Positions 1-8,242 of a stretch of 39,707 bases of DNA are shown here, piece by piece (the stretch's first letter is position 1; each line of letters begins with the position of its first letter). This stretch comes from Paracoccaceae bacterium (GTDB lineage Bacteria > Pseudomonadota > Alphaproteobacteria > Rhodobacterales > Rhodobacteraceae): NCBI GenBank assembly GCA_015487165.1, contig WFQE01000027.1, positions 1-39,707 on the forward strand, written 5' to 3'. The notes beneath the pieces are model-generated. The model ran no database searches. It saw nothing but the letters and a program-made list of their open reading frames with translations, and was not told where the DNA came from. A program made the translations under genes and the position numbers.

Positions 1-2
1 CC

Positions 3-341
3 GGGCAAAGCTATTACCTGACGCGCTGGTTTGCGCTGGACATGACCTTTCTGATGTTCCTGACCGTTTCCTTCATGTCGACGCTGTGGCAGCTTTACCG
101 CCGCCCCGCCCTGGCATGGCGGGTGGCGATCATCGTCCTGCCCCTGCTTTATGGCGGGTTTGATGCGGCTGAAAATTTCCGTGTCGCCATTCTGGTGTCG
201 GGCGGCGTTGACGGGCTGACACAGGCCAATGTCGCTGCTGCCAGCCTGATGACGCAGGGCAAGTTCGTGATGTTCTTTATCCTTGTGGCCATGGTCGCCG
301 CCGGGCTCGTGCGGCGGTTTCGCGCCAGGGCGGCGCGATGA
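3..341 (+). CDS. Integral membrane protein, 5' end missing
   Basis: The reading frame is open from base 3 with no stop upstream, so the gene begins before the window; the ATG at 42 is probably internal. The visible 112 residues hold about three hydrophobic segments (near residues 14-30, 38-55 and 88-106) and end in a basic Arg-rich tail, as expected of a small inner-membrane protein with a cytoplasmic C-terminus. I do not recognise the family and propose no function. Its stop overlaps the cmk start by four bases (ATGA at 338-341), so the two are probably translationally coupled. Confidence 0.7.
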   Translation, partial: GQSYYLTRWFALDMTFLMFLTVSFMSTLWQLYRRPALAWRVAIIVLPLLYGGFDAAENFRVAILVSGGVDGLTQANVAAASLMTQGKFVMFFILVAMVAAGLVRRFRARAAR

Positions 342-958
342 AATTCACCGTTGCCATTGACGGTCCGGCCGCGGCCGGCAAGGGCACCATCGCGCGTGCC
401 GTGGCCGATCATTTCGGCTTTGCCCATCTCGACACCGGCCTTTTGTATCGCGCCACGGGCCGCAAGGTGCTGGCGGGGATGGATCCGGTCGAGGCGGCGC
501 GCATCCTGACACCTGATGACCTGCGCGCCCCTGATCTGCGCAGCGCCGAGGTCGCCGCCGCTGCATCCAGGGTTGCCGCCATCCCCGAGGTGCGGGCGGC
601 GCTGGTCGATTTCCAGCGCCGTTTTGCCCGGCGCGAGGGCGGCGCGGTTCTGGACGGGCGCGATATCGGCACGGTGATCTGCCCCGATGCCGAGGCCAAG
701 CTGTATGTCACCGCATCTGACGAGGTGCGTGCCCGCCGCCGCTATGACGAGCTGCGCGCGACCGGTGCCGAAACCACCTTTGACGAGGTGCTTGCCGACC
801 TTCGTGCGCGTGATGCCCGCGACGCGGGGCGCGACGTGGCCCCCATGCGCGCCGCCGATGATGCGCTCTTGCTAGATACGACGGATTTGTCTATAGACGC
901 GGCTGTCGCCGAGGCGGTAGCGCATATAACAAAAAGAATCGGGCAGGGTCGGGAATAG
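338..958 (+). CDS. cmk: Cytidylate kinase
   Basis: Phosphorylates CMP and dCMP to the diphosphates with ATP in the cytosol, supplying pyrimidine nucleotides. The 206-residue product opens with a beta strand and a P-loop of the form GPAAAGKGT (residues 9-17), followed by the LDTG-LYR nucleotide-binding motif near residue 31 and the GRDIGTV motif in the middle, all typical of bacterial Cmk. Length is slightly short of the E. coli enzyme (about 227 residues) but normal for alphaproteobacteria. The ATG at 338 is fixed by the ATGA overlap with the upstream membrane protein. rpsA follows after 117 bases, the common cmk-rpsA order. Confidence 0.96.
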   Translation: MKFTVAIDGPAAAGKGTIARAVADHFGFAHLDTGLLYRATGRKVLAGMDPVEAARILTPDDLRAPDLRSAEVAAAASRVAAIPEVRAALVDFQRRFARREGGAVLDGRDIGTVICPDAEAKLYVTASDEVRARRRYDELRATGAETTFDEVLADLRARDARDAGRDVAPMRAADDALLLDTTDLSIDAAVAEAVAHITKRIGQGRE

Positions 959-1021
959 CTCCGGCCCTCTTTGGTTCTTGCCTGTTCTGGCTCCCATCTC
1001 TGACTCAACCATCTGAAAGAC

Positions 1022-1039
1022 CGGTGGAACCAACCACCT
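1022..1039 (+). promoter_or_regulatory. Small hairpin in rpsA leader
   Basis: GGTGG at 1023-1027 pairs with CCACC at 1034-1038 around a six-base loop, about 40 bases before the rpsA start; an AAAAGGA ribosome-binding site follows at about 1058-1064. In other bacteria S1 represses its own mRNA through leader structure. Whether this short stem does so is inference; it could be chance in GC-rich DNA. Confidence 0.25.
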
Positions 1040-1075
1040 GGCCCGCAAAAAGAACTGAAAAGGATACCTGATTAC

Positions 1076-2761
1076 ATGTCAGCAAATGCGACTATGGAAG
1101 AATTCGAAAGCCTTCTTAATGAAAGCTTCGAACTGGACACCCCCCAGGAGGGGAGCGTTGTCAAAGGCACTGTCATCGCCATCGAAAACGGACAGGCCAT
1201 CATCGATATCGGCTACAAGATGGAAGGCCGTGTCGATCTGAAAGAATTTGCAAATCCCGGCGAGCCGCCCGAAATCGAGGTTGGCGACACCGTCGAGGTC
1301 TATCTTGAACGCGTCGAGAACGCCCGTGGCGAGGCTGTCATCAGCCGCGACAAGGCCCGCCGCGAAGAGGCCTGGGACCGTCTGGAAAAAGCTGCCGCCA
1401 ATGACGAGCGTGTCGAAGGCGCGATCTTTGGCCGCGTCAAGGGCGGGTTCACCGTCGATCTTGGCGGCGCCGTGGCCTTCCTGCCCGGCAGCCAGGTCGA
1501 TGTGCGCCCCGTGCGCGACGCTTCCGCCCTGATGGGCATCAAGCAGCCCTTCCAGATCCTGAAAATGGACCGCCGCCGTGGCAACATCGTTGTTTCCCGC
1601 CGTGCCATCCTGGAAGAAAGCCGCGCCGAGCAGCGCGCCGAGATCGTCGGCAAGCTGAACGAAGGCGACGTCGTGGAAGGCGTGGTCAAGAACATCACCG
1701 AATACGGCGCATTCGTCGATCTGGGTGGTGTGGACGGCCTGCTGCACGTCACCGACATGGCCTGGCGTCGTGTCAACCACCCCTCGGAAATCGTGTCGAT
1801 CGGCGAAACCATCAAGGTGCAGATCGTCAAGATCAACAAGGAAACCCACCGTATCAGCCTGGGCATGAAGCAGCTTCAGGAAGATCCCTGGGCGAATGTC
1901 GAGGAAAAATACCAGCTTGGCACCGTGCACAAGGGCCGCGTGACCAACATCACCGATTATGGCGCATTCGTCGAACTGGAACCCGGCGTCGAGGGTCTTG
2001 TCCACGTTTCCGAAATGTCCTGGACCAAGAAGAACGTGCATCCGGGCAAGATCGTTTCCACCTCGCAAGAGGTTGACGTGATGATCTTGGAAATCGACAC
2101 CGCCAAGCGCCGTGTCAGCCTTGGCCTGAAGCAGACCCAGGGCAACCCGTGGGAAAACTTCAAGAAGGCATTCCCCGTGGGCACCGAGGTCGAGGGCGAA
2201 GTCAAGAACATCACCGAGTTCGGCCTGTTCATCGGCCTCGAAGGCGGCATCGACGGCATGGTTCACCTGTCCGACCTGGACTGGAACCGTTCCGGCGAGG
2301 AAGCCATGGAGGACTATCGCAAGGGCGATATCGTCAAGGCAGTGGTCACCGATGTGGATGTCGAAAAGGAACGCATCAGCCTGTCGATCAAGGCGCTGGA
2401 CGGCGACCCCTTCGCCGAGGCAACCTCGGGCGTCAAGCGTGGCGATGTTGTCACCGTCACGGTCACCAAGATCGAAGATGGCGGCATCGAGGTCGAGTAT
2501 GACGGCATGAAGAGCTTTATCCGTCGTTCGGATCTTTCGCGCGACCGCTCCGAACAACGCCCCGAGCGTTTCTCGGTTGGTGACAAGGTGGATGCACGCA
2601 TCACCAATATCGACCGCAACTCGCGCCGCTTGGGTCTGTCGATCAAGGCCCGCGAGATCGCCGAGGAAAAAGAGGCCGTCAAGCAATACGGCTCGTCCGA
2701 CTCGGGCGCCAGCCTGGGCGACATTCTTGGCGCCGCGCTCAAGAGCAAAGACGACGACTAA
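1076..2761 (+). CDS. rpsA: 30S ribosomal protein S1
   Basis: Binds mRNA on the 30S subunit and helps unfold it and place it for initiation. The 561-residue protein is built from six S1 (OB-fold) RNA-binding repeats at roughly residues 26-95, 112-178, 199-267, 286-354, 373-442 and 459-528. Repeats 3-5 carry the classic ITEYGAFVDL / ITDYGAFVEL / ITEFGLFIGL motifs. The length matches full-length Gram-negative S1. A short acidic tail ends in KSKDDD. The ATG at 1076 has an AAAAGGA ribosome-binding site. A strong intrinsic terminator follows at 2791-2819. Confidence 0.98.
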   Translation: MSANATMEEFESLLNESFELDTPQEGSVVKGTVIAIENGQAIIDIGYKMEGRVDLKEFANPGEPPEIEVGDTVEVYLERVENARGEAVISRDKARREEAWDRLEKAAANDERVEGAIFGRVKGGFTVDLGGAVAFLPGSQVDVRPVRDASALMGIKQPFQILKMDRRRGNIVVSRRAILEESRAEQRAEIVGKLNEGDVVEGVVKNITEYGAFVDLGGVDGLLHVTDMAWRRVNHPSEIVSIGETIKVQIVKINKETHRISLGMKQLQEDPWANVEEKYQLGTVHKGRVTNITDYGAFVELEPGVEGLVHVSEMSWTKKNVHPGKIVSTSQEVDVMILEIDTAKRRVSLGLKQTQGNPWENFKKAFPVGTEVEGEVKNITEFGLFIGLEGGIDGMVHLSDLDWNRSGEEAMEDYRKGDIVKAVVTDVDVEKERISLSIKALDGDPFAEATSGVKRGDVVTVTVTKIEDGGIEVEYDGMKSFIRRSDLSRDRSEQRPERFSVGDKVDARITNIDRNSRRLGLSIKAREIAEEKEAVKQYGSSDSGASLGDILGAALKSKDDD

Positions 2762-2790
2762 AGTCGCACGCAGCGCTTGAACAAAACAGG

Positions 2791-2819
2791 AAACGGCCCC
2801 CGGATCGGGGGCCGTTTTC
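2791..2819 (+). terminator. Intrinsic terminator of rpsA
   Basis: AAACGGCCCCC (2791-2801) pairs perfectly with GGGGGCCGTTT (2807-2817) around a five-base loop. The 3' arm runs directly into TTTT. It is placed 30 bases after the rpsA stop. This is the clearest rho-independent terminator in the window. Confidence 0.92.
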
Positions 2820-3096
2820 CTTTGGTGGGGCGTGATTTGCATACGAATCACCCAGAGGGTGGACTGGCCCGACATCCGTTCGCCCCGGTTGATCGGGTCG
2901 AAATTTTCACCAGTTCGCGGTTTGGGCACGGAAAAATACCGGCAAACAGGGCCTTACGCGGGATATTCCGCCGCGGTAACAGAAGCGTCTATTCCCAGCT
3001 GACGATTTTTCTGCCAAACTTGCACCACCACATGGAAGCCATGGTTTCGGCCCAGCTGTATGTTTTCGGGTCGGGTAATAGTTGGAGGGGTGACGT
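2820..3096 (+). other. Intergenic region before ihfB
   Basis: Together with the rpsA terminator this makes a 335-base gap. An open frame crosses it (from 2777), but it has an unlikely composition and no ribosome-binding site, so I do not call it. The stretch is slightly more AT-rich towards ihfB and should hold the ihfB promoter; I could not assign -35/-10 boxes with confidence. A good ribosome-binding site (GGAGGGG, 3084-3090) ends the region. Confidence 0.5.
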
Positions 3097-3378
3097 ATGA
3101 TACGATCAGAGCTGGTCCAGAAAATCGCCGAAGAAAATCCGCATCTGTATCAACGTGACGTCGAACGCATCGTTTCCACCATCTTTGACGAGATCATCCA
3201 GGCCATGGCAGATGGAAACCGGGTCGAGCTGCGCGGCTTTGGCGCCTTTTCCGTAAAGAAACGGGATGCCAGAATAGGCCGCAATCCCCGCACTGGCGAA
3301 TCCGTCAAGGTCGAGGAAAAATACGTGCCGTTCTTCAAGACCGGCAAATTGCTGAGGGACCGTCTGAACGGCGGCTGA
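3097..3378 (+). CDS. ihfB: Integration host factor subunit beta
   Basis: Forms the IHF heterodimer with IhfA; it bends DNA sharply at specific sites and serves in transcription, replication and recombination. The 93-residue product is a full-length HU/IHF fold, with the N-terminal [15 protein letters not shown] helix, the [13 protein letters not shown] beta segment, and the DNA-contacting arm motif GRNPRTGE near residues 66-73. IHF-beta rather than HU is favoured by the RSELVQKIA start and the V-E-R-IV pattern after LYQRDV. GGAGGGG lies six bases before the ATG. The partner ihfA is not in the window. Confidence 0.96.
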   Translation: MIRSELVQKIAEENPHLYQRDVERIVSTIFDEIIQAMADGNRVELRGFGAFSVKKRDARIGRNPRTGESVKVEEKYVPFFKTGKLLRDRLNGG

Positions 3379-3402
3379 CCCGATCAACCGACTGAGGCCG
3401 CA

Positions 3403-3747
3403 ATGCTGCGCATGATCCGTTTCCTTTTCCTGACGATTGTCGGGATCCTTCTTGTTATTGTTTCTCTGGCAAACCGGGGGCAGGTCACGCTGCATGTCGT
3501 GCCCGAGGAATTCACCACATTCCTGCCCATTCCGAACAGTTTCCAGCTGCCGCTTTTCATGGTGATCCTGGGCGCGATCATTGTTGGCCTGCTGATCGGA
3601 TTCGTGCTGGAATATATCCGCGAATATCGCCACCGGGCCGAAGCCGCCCAGCGCAAGCGCGAGCTTGGGCAGATGGAGCGCGAGTTGCGCGGCCTGCGCA
3701 AGAAGGCGGGCGAGGGCAGGGATGACATTCTTGCCTTGCTTGAGTGA
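3403..3747 (+). CDS. LapA/DUF1049-like inner-membrane protein
   Basis: This 114-residue protein has two membrane helices (about residues 5-24 and 47-70) separated by a short loop, then a charged C-terminal helix rich in Arg, Glu and Lys (about 73-105) that should form a cytoplasmic coiled coil. This matches the LapA domain family (DUF1049); E. coli LapA works with LapB in regulating lipopolysaccharide synthesis, but that role is not shown here. It sits between ihfB and trpF, 24 bases after ihfB, probably in one transcript. A second in-frame ATG at 3412 is an alternative start. Confidence 0.82.
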   Translation: MLRMIRFLFLTIVGILLVIVSLANRGQVTLHVVPEEFTTFLPIPNSFQLPLFMVILGAIIVGLLIGFVLEYIREYRHRAEAAQRKRELGQMERELRGLRKKAGEGRDDILALLE

Positions 3748-3770
3748 GTGGCCGGGGCGGGGCTGAACCG

Positions 3771-4406
3771 ATGCAGATAAAGATTTGCGGCCTGACGCAA
3801 CCGCAGCATGTTACCCATGCGGCACGTTTGGGGGCGGCCTATCTTGGCTTTGTCTTTTTCCCGAAATCGCCACGCAACCTGTTGATCGAGACTGCTCGCG
3901 ATCTGATGGTCGAGGTTCCCCCCGGGATCTGCAAGGTCGCGCTGACCGTTGACGCTGACGATGCGCTGCTGTCGGCGCTGACCGATGCCTTGCCGATCGA
4001 CATGCTTCAACTGCATGGCAGGGAAACCCCGCAGCGGGTGGCCGCAATCCGCGAGAAATTCCACCTGCCGGTGATGAAGGCCGTCGGTGTTGCCGACGAG
4101 GGTGATCTGCCGGTACTGGATGAATATGCCCGTGTGGCCGATCAGTTGCTTGTCGATGCAAAGCCGCCTAAACACGCGACGCTGCCCGGTGGCAATGGTC
4201 TGTCCTTTGACTGGCGCCTGATCGCAAACCGCCGCTGGAGCGTGCCCTGGATGCTGGCCGGTGGCCTGACGCCTGACAATGTGGCCGAGGCGGTGCGCCT
4301 GACGGGTGCGCGGCAGGTCGATGTCAGCTCGGGTGTCGAAAGCGCGCCGGGGCTCAAGGATGAAAAGATGATCGCGGCGTTTCTGCGCGCTGCCAACGGA
4401 GTTTGA
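3771..4406 (+). CDS. trpF: Phosphoribosylanthranilate isomerase
   Basis: Catalyses the Amadori rearrangement of N-(5'-phosphoribosyl)anthranilate to CdRP, the third step of tryptophan synthesis after anthranilate. The product of 211 residues begins MQIKICGLT, the usual TrpF start with the catalytic Cys in KICG, and carries the LVDAKPP strand (catalytic Asp) and the phosphate-binding [10 protein letters not shown] and DVSSGVES motifs near the C-terminus, in (beta/alpha)8 order. An earlier in-frame GTG at 3744 would add nine residues unlike the family, so the ATG at 3771 is preferred. trpB begins three bases after the stop. Confidence 0.95.
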   Translation: MQIKICGLTQPQHVTHAARLGAAYLGFVFFPKSPRNLLIETARDLMVEVPPGICKVALTVDADDALLSALTDALPIDMLQLHGRETPQRVAAIREKFHLPVMKAVGVADEGDLPVLDEYARVADQLLVDAKPPKHATLPGGNGLSFDWRLIANRRWSVPWMLAGGLTPDNVAEAVRLTGARQVDVSSGVESAPGLKDEKMIAAFLRAANGV

Positions 4407-4409
4407 CCA

Positions 4410-5642
4410 ATGCCGCAAGACCTGTTCAACAGCTTCATGGCCGGCCCCGACGAAAAGGGCCGTTTCGGCAAGTTCGGCGGGCGTTTCGTCAGCGAAACAT
4501 TGATGCCGCTGATCCTTTCACTGGAAGAGGAATATGAAAGGGCCAAGACCGACGACAGTTTCTGGGCCGAGATGGACGACCTGTGGAAGCATTATGTCGG
4601 GCGTCCCAGCCCGCTCTATTTTGCCGAGCGCCTGACGCAGCGGCTGGGCGGCGCCAAGATCTATCTCAAGCGGGACGAGCTGAACCATACCGGCGCGCAC
4701 AAGATCAACAACGTGCTGGGCCAGATCCTGCTGGCGCGGCGCATGGGCAAGAAACGCATCATCGCCGAAACTGGCGCCGGCCAGCACGGGGTGGCCACGG
4801 CAACCGTCTGTGCCAAGTTCGGGTTGAAATGCGTGGTTTACATGGGTGCCCATGATGTCGAGCGTCAGGCGCCCAATGTCTTTCGCATGCGCCTGCTGGG
4901 GGCCGAGGTGGTGCCGGTCACATCGGGGCGCGGCACGCTCAAGGATGCCATGAACGACGCGCTGCGCGACTGGGTGACCAATGTCGCCGATACCTTTTAC
5001 TGCATCGGCACGGTGGCTGGCCCGCATCCTTATCCGGCGATGGTGCGCGATTTCCAGTCGATCATCGGCAAGGAAGTGCGCGAGCAGATCATGCAGGCCG
5101 AGGGCCGGCTGCCCGACACGCTGGTTGCTGCGATCGGCGGGGGCTCGAATGCGATGGGCCTGTTCTATCCGTTCCTTGATGACAAGGATGTGCGCATCAT
5201 CGGGGTCGAGGCCGGCGGCAAGGGCGTTGACGAAAAGATGCAGCACTGCGCCAGCCTGACCGGCGGGCGCCCCGGCGTGCTGCATGGCAACCGCACCTAT
5301 CTGTTGCAGGATGATGACGGGCAGATCCTCGAAGGGTTCTCGATCTCGGCCGGGCTCGACTATCCGGGCATCGGCCCCGAACACAGCTGGCTGCACGACA
5401 CGGGGCGCGCGGAATATGTGGCGATTACCGATGCCGAAGCGTTGGCTGCCTTTCAGCTGAGCTGCGAAACCGAGGGAATCATTCCTGCGCTTGAACCCAG
5501 CCACGCGCTTGCCCATGTGGCGAAAATCGCACCAGAGCTGCCTGCGGACCACCTGATCGTGATGAACATGTGCGGACGTGGCGACAAGGACATTTTCACC
5601 GTGGCCAAGGCCCTGGGGGTCGAGATCAACACGGGTGGTTGA
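4410..5642 (+). CDS. trpB: Tryptophan synthase beta chain
   Basis: PLP enzyme that joins indole and serine to tryptophan, normally in an alpha2beta2 complex. The 410 residues show the PLP lysine in HTGAHKINN (Lys98), the phosphate cradle GGGSNAMG (243-250), the indole/serine-site segment ETGAGQHG (120-127) and the C-terminal HALAH motif. Length is typical of TrpB1. A GGAG ribosome-binding site (about 4399-4402) precedes the ATG, and trpF lies only three bases upstream, so the two are cotranscribed. trpA, the usual partner, does not follow and is nowhere in the window. Confidence 0.97.
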   Translation: MPQDLFNSFMAGPDEKGRFGKFGGRFVSETLMPLILSLEEEYERAKTDDSFWAEMDDLWKHYVGRPSPLYFAERLTQRLGGAKIYLKRDELNHTGAHKINNVLGQILLARRMGKKRIIAETGAGQHGVATATVCAKFGLKCVVYMGAHDVERQAPNVFRMRLLGAEVVPVTSGRGTLKDAMNDALRDWVTNVADTFYCIGTVAGPHPYPAMVRDFQSIIGKEVREQIMQAEGRLPDTLVAAIGGGSNAMGLFYPFLDDKDVRIIGVEAGGKGVDEKMQHCASLTGGRPGVLHGNRTYLLQDDDGQILEGFSISAGLDYPGIGPEHSWLHDTGRAEYVAITDAEALAAFQLSCETEGIIPALEPSHALAHVAKIAPELPADHLIVMNMCGRGDKDIFTVAKALGVEINTGG

Positions 5643-6026
5643 CGGTAAAACGCCGTAAGATGTTGTAACTGTAAGATATATTTCTGTAACCCGCGCTTTT
5701 TCACGGATGCCGCAGGGCGGCAGACAAGGGTTATCGCCTTGTCAGGGTGCCTAAACTTGAGATTAGGTGGCTATGAGATCAGGTTAGAGTCGGTTGGATA
5801 ACCCCGATGTGGATTGCCTGATTGACGACATGGGCTCAGATTGGCTGACATGGCGACATAGGCACGACGCAGGTGGTGACGTTCCCATCGGGCTGTCTTG
5901 CCTGTGCTGCTGCACGGACGTTCGGACAAGGCAGATCCCGAATGGCCAAGCCGGAAACAGAGAATTGATTTCCCGGTTGTCAGGACAGACCAATCGGGAC
6001 CCGAAAAGCCCTGGAGGGCGGAAAAG
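5643..6026 (+). promoter_or_regulatory. 384-base intergenic region with hairpins and direct repeat
   Basis: No convincing gene lies here; two overlapping open frames (from 5794 and 5898) have no family-like sequence. Just after trpB there are short GTAAGAT/GTAAC-type repeats (5644-5690). Two adjacent stem-loops follow: GCCGC/GCGGC at 5709-5721 and GACAAGG/CCTTGTC at 5723-5743. Then an 11-base direct repeat, TGAGATTAGGT (5758-5768) and TGAGATCAGGT (5774-5784), starts 16 bases apart. The region probably ends the trp transcript and holds the promoter of the PepSY-like gene; the repeat could be a tandem operator. Confidence 0.4.
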
Positions 6027-6506
6027 ATGAAACGCAGTTACTTCATGGCCATGCTGTTGGCCACAGCGCTGAGTACAGGGCCAGCCGTCGCGGCTTCGGT
6101 CAAGGAAAAGCTTGTCAGTGAGCTCAAGAGCCAGGGTTTTGTCGATCTGACGATCACGCGAACATGGTTGGGGCGGACAAGGATTGTAGGGTCTAACGGC
6201 AAGTACAAGCGCGAGCTTGTCTTCAACCCGTATTCAGGGGAAATCCTGCGCGACTACTGGGAAGAAGAAAAAACCACCGAGGACAAATCCAAGTCCGATG
6301 CCGAGGAAAAAGACGCCAAGAAATCCGAGGCGGGATTGCTGGATCCAGATGATGCAGGGAAGGAAAAGACCACCTCATCGGACGGGAATGAAGATAACAA
6401 GGACGGTGGCGATCACGGCGGCGGCGACAATAATGACGGCGGTGATTCGGGTGGTGACGGCGGCCATTCCGACAACGGCGGCGGAGGCGATGGTCATGAC
6501 GGCTAG
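6027..6506 (+). CDS. Secreted PepSY-like protein with Asp/Gly-rich tail
   Basis: The 159-residue product starts with a cleavable signal peptide (MKRSYFMAMLLATALS, cut near AVAA-S at residue 23). Residues 24-70 form a PepSY-like unit: an alpha helix (VKEKLVSELKSQGF), then strands with TRTWLGRTRIVG and ELVFNPYSGEILRDYW. The last 80 residues are a low-complexity, very acidic tail, first Lys/Glu then Gly/Asp/Asn-rich, probably disordered and perhaps able to bind divalent cations. The start at 6027 has GGAGGG at 6013-6018; a longer frame from 5898 would bury the signal peptide. A membrane-bound LuxR regulator follows, suggesting a signalling pair. The exact function is unknown. Confidence 0.78.
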   Translation: MKRSYFMAMLLATALSTGPAVAASVKEKLVSELKSQGFVDLTITRTWLGRTRIVGSNGKYKRELVFNPYSGEILRDYWEEEKTTEDKSKSDAEEKDAKKSEAGLLDPDDAGKEKTTSSDGNEDNKDGGDHGGGDNNDGGDSGGDGGHSDNGGGGDGHDG

Positions 6507-6530
6507 GGCAAACATACAGACACGCGCCAT

Positions 6531-6543
6531 GAAAACGGTTTTC
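6531..6543. repeat. 13-base palindrome between PepSY-like gene and luxR-type gene
   Basis: GAAAAC and GTTTTC flank a single central G, giving a perfect dyad that cannot form an RNA hairpin of normal loop size. It could be a protein-binding site upstream of the LuxR-type gene, but a dyad of this size may be chance. Confidence 0.25.
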
Positions 6544-6672
6544 GCGCCCGGTTCATGACAAAGACATCAGGTCTGGATAATTTGTGACATCACCACTGCA
6601 GGGAATGACAGGCGTCACCATGGATTCGAGCAAACAAAACCCGTTGTCGGGCGCGGATGAGAGGGAGATCTC

Positions 6673-7212
6673 ATGACGCGCCCCTGGGTCATCTGGCTGA
6701 TCTTTCTGGTGCAGGTCGTCTGCGCCTCGTTTTTCGTGTGGGATATCCTTTCAGGTTATATCGGCCTGCGCACGAAACCCATCCCGTGGGAATATCGCGA
6801 GCTTATCGAGATCGGTGCCGCGCTTGGCCTGCTGCTGGGCGTGGTGCTTGGCGCGATTGCCCTGGTCAAGACACAGGCCCGCAACCGCAGGGTTGAGGCG
6901 CAGCTTCGGGCGGCGTCGGGGGCATTTGCCGAACTTCTGGACGAACACTTCAATGAATGGGGGCTGACTCCGGCGGAACGCGATGTTGCATGGTTCGCGG
7001 TCAAGGGGCTGTCCACCCAGGAAATCGCGGCGCTTCGCAACACATCCGAAGGAACCGTCAAGGCTCAGAGCAATGCAATCTATCGCAAGGCCGGGGTGTC
7101 CGGGCGGTATCAGCTTCTCAGCCATTTTGTTGACGAGCTGATGGCAGGGGCCTCGGATATCGGCAATGAAAGAGACAACGGAAAAAGCCGGAGGAGACGT
7201 TCGCGAAGGTAA
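6673..7212 (+). CDS. Membrane-anchored LuxR-type transcriptional regulator
   Basis: The 179-residue protein has two N-terminal membrane helices (about residues 5-30 and 44-66), a short helical linker, and a LuxR/GerE helix-turn-helix (about 98-156: LTPAERDVAWFAVKGLS, then QEIAALRNTSEGTVKAQ as recognition region). The C-terminus is a basic tail with several Arg/Lys residues. There is no receiver or autoinducer domain, so any signal must come through the membrane part or a partner; the secreted PepSY-like protein encoded 166 bases upstream is the obvious candidate, by context only. GAGGGAGA at 6659-6666 is the ribosome-binding site. Confidence 0.85.
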   Translation: MTRPWVIWLIFLVQVVCASFFVWDILSGYIGLRTKPIPWEYRELIEIGAALGLLLGVVLGAIALVKTQARNRRVEAQLRAASGAFAELLDEHFNEWGLTPAERDVAWFAVKGLSTQEIAALRNTSEGTVKAQSNAIYRKAGVSGRYQLLSHFVDELMAGASDIGNERDNGKSRRRRSRR

Positions 7213-7411
7213 ATTTTTGACCAGACGGTATTTTTTCTGATCCGTCACAACACCGTTCTCGCAGAAATCCGGGGTTACATAAACTAACCCGCCGGGGTAT
7301 TAGGACGCAGCCGCCTACGCGGTTACGTGTTCCCCGGGGCTGTGTCGCCTGTGCAGACAGCCATCCACGCGCCGGAGATATTCCCCTGAAAGCTGCAGAA
7401 GGTAGCAATGT
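7213..7411 (+). promoter_or_regulatory. Hairpin-rich leader of the YodC-like gene
   Basis: This 199-base gap holds several stems: GGGTTA (7272-7277) with TAACCC (7285-7290) around seven bases; the eight-base palindrome CCCCGGGG (7332-7339); and GGCTGT (7338-7343) with ACAGCC (7357-7362). The last two overlap and are mutually exclusive, which would permit alternative folds. The ribosome-binding site GAAGG lies at 7398-7402, outside the stems. A structured 5' UTR is plausible but unproven. Confidence 0.35.
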
Positions 7412-7717
7412 ATGTCTGGTTTTGATGTTGGTGATCTGGTTGTCCTCACGGCGGGTTCGATGAGGATGGCCGTTGAAGCAACCGACGGCTCCACAGTTTC
7501 CTGTGTCTGGTGTCATGAAGGCAAGATCGGGCGCGACCAGTTCGCTGCCGCTCTGCTGAAGAAATGGGAGCACCGTGAAGACGACCGCGGTGCCAAAAGG
7601 CCCCCCAGCAACCGGGGTGATCGCGACAATGCAAGTCGCCGCCCCGATGACAAGCCGCGCGGCAAGCCCGGCTGGGACGGCAAGCCGCGTGAAAAGAAAT
7701 ATTTCCGCAAGGACTGA
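7412..7717 (+). CDS. YodC-family (DUF2158-like) small protein
   Basis: The first ~50 of 101 residues follow the DUF2158/YodC pattern: FDVGDLVVLTAGSMRMAVE, then a strand with VSCVWCHEGK, which forms a small beta barrel related to SH3-like folds. The second half (from about residue 52) is hydrophilic, rich in Arg, Asp, Lys, Pro and Gly, and looks disordered and basic, so a nucleic-acid contact is possible but not shown. No signal peptide or membrane segment is present. The gene is preceded by a long hairpin-rich leader and stands alone on the plus strand. The family's function is not established. Confidence 0.75.
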   Translation: MSGFDVGDLVVLTAGSMRMAVEATDGSTVSCVWCHEGKIGRDQFAAALLKKWEHREDDRGAKRPPSNRGDRDNASRRPDDKPRGKPGWDGKPREKKYFRKD

Positions 7718-7774
7718 ACCGACTGATAACGGGGGTTTATCCCCGCGGTCTGCGGCCCTAGTCTTTCTTTCGTG

Positions 7775-8242
7775 ATGGAGGAAGATTTGGGCCGTTTGTC
7801 TTTGCATACACCCGTTGGATGGCTGACCGTTGCCGGAGACGACAACGCGATCTCGCGTCTTTGGTGGGCGCGCGAGGATGACAGCGATATCACCCCGCTG
7901 TTGCGCGAGGCGGCCGCCCAGCTGACGGCCTATTTTCAGGGCCGCCTGACGCGCTTTGATGTGCCCTTGTCCTTTCCTGCCACGCCCTTTGTTCACGCGG
8001 TTCTGGAGTCGATGTTTGCAATCGACTATGGCCAGACCCGCAGCTATGGCGAGATCAGCGAATATGTCGGAGCCCCGCCTCAGGCGGTCGGAAGGGCCTG
8101 CGGGGCAAACCCGGTGCCGATTCTGATTCCCTGTCACCGCGTGGTCGGTTCCAGCGGTCTGGGGGGCTATTCCGGCGGGCAGGGCGTCGAAACCAAGGTT
8201 TTTCTTCTGCGACATGAGGGCGCAGCCGGCCTGTTGATATGA
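7775..8242 (+). CDS. ogt: Methylated-DNA--protein-cysteine methyltransferase
   Basis: Suicide repair enzyme that moves alkyl groups from O6-alkylguanine or O4-alkylthymine in DNA to its own cysteine. The 155-residue product carries the active-site motif IPCHRVVGSSG (nucleophile Cys120) and the YGEISEYVGAPPQAVGRACG helix-turn-helix segment that binds the minor groove with its Arg finger. There is no Ada N-terminal domain, so it is the constitutive Ogt type. The start is uncertain: GTG 7772, ATG 7775, or TTG 7787, which has GGAGGA (7777-7782) four bases before it. The stop overlaps the next gene by four bases. Confidence 0.93.
   Translation: MEEDLGRLSLHTPVGWLTVAGDDNAISRLWWAREDDSDITPLLREAAAQLTAYFQGRLTRFDVPLSFPATPFVHAVLESMFAIDYGQTRSYGEISEYVGAPPQAVGRACGANPVPILIPCHRVVGSSGLGGYSGGQGVETKVFLLRHEGAAGLLI

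Noticed and set aside
1079-2929. 616-codon open frame on the minus strand opposite rpsA
   Set aside because: It mirrors the strong codon bias of rpsA; the translation is low-complexity and repeats the S1 repeats in antisense. No ribosome-binding site.
2777-3100. 107-codon frame between rpsA and ihfB
   Set aside because: It starts before and runs through the rpsA terminator, has no ribosome-binding site and no family-like sequence.
5794-6030. 78-codon frame before the PepSY-like gene
   Set aside because: No recognisable sequence or GC third-position bias; it overlaps the well-supported PepSY-like start.
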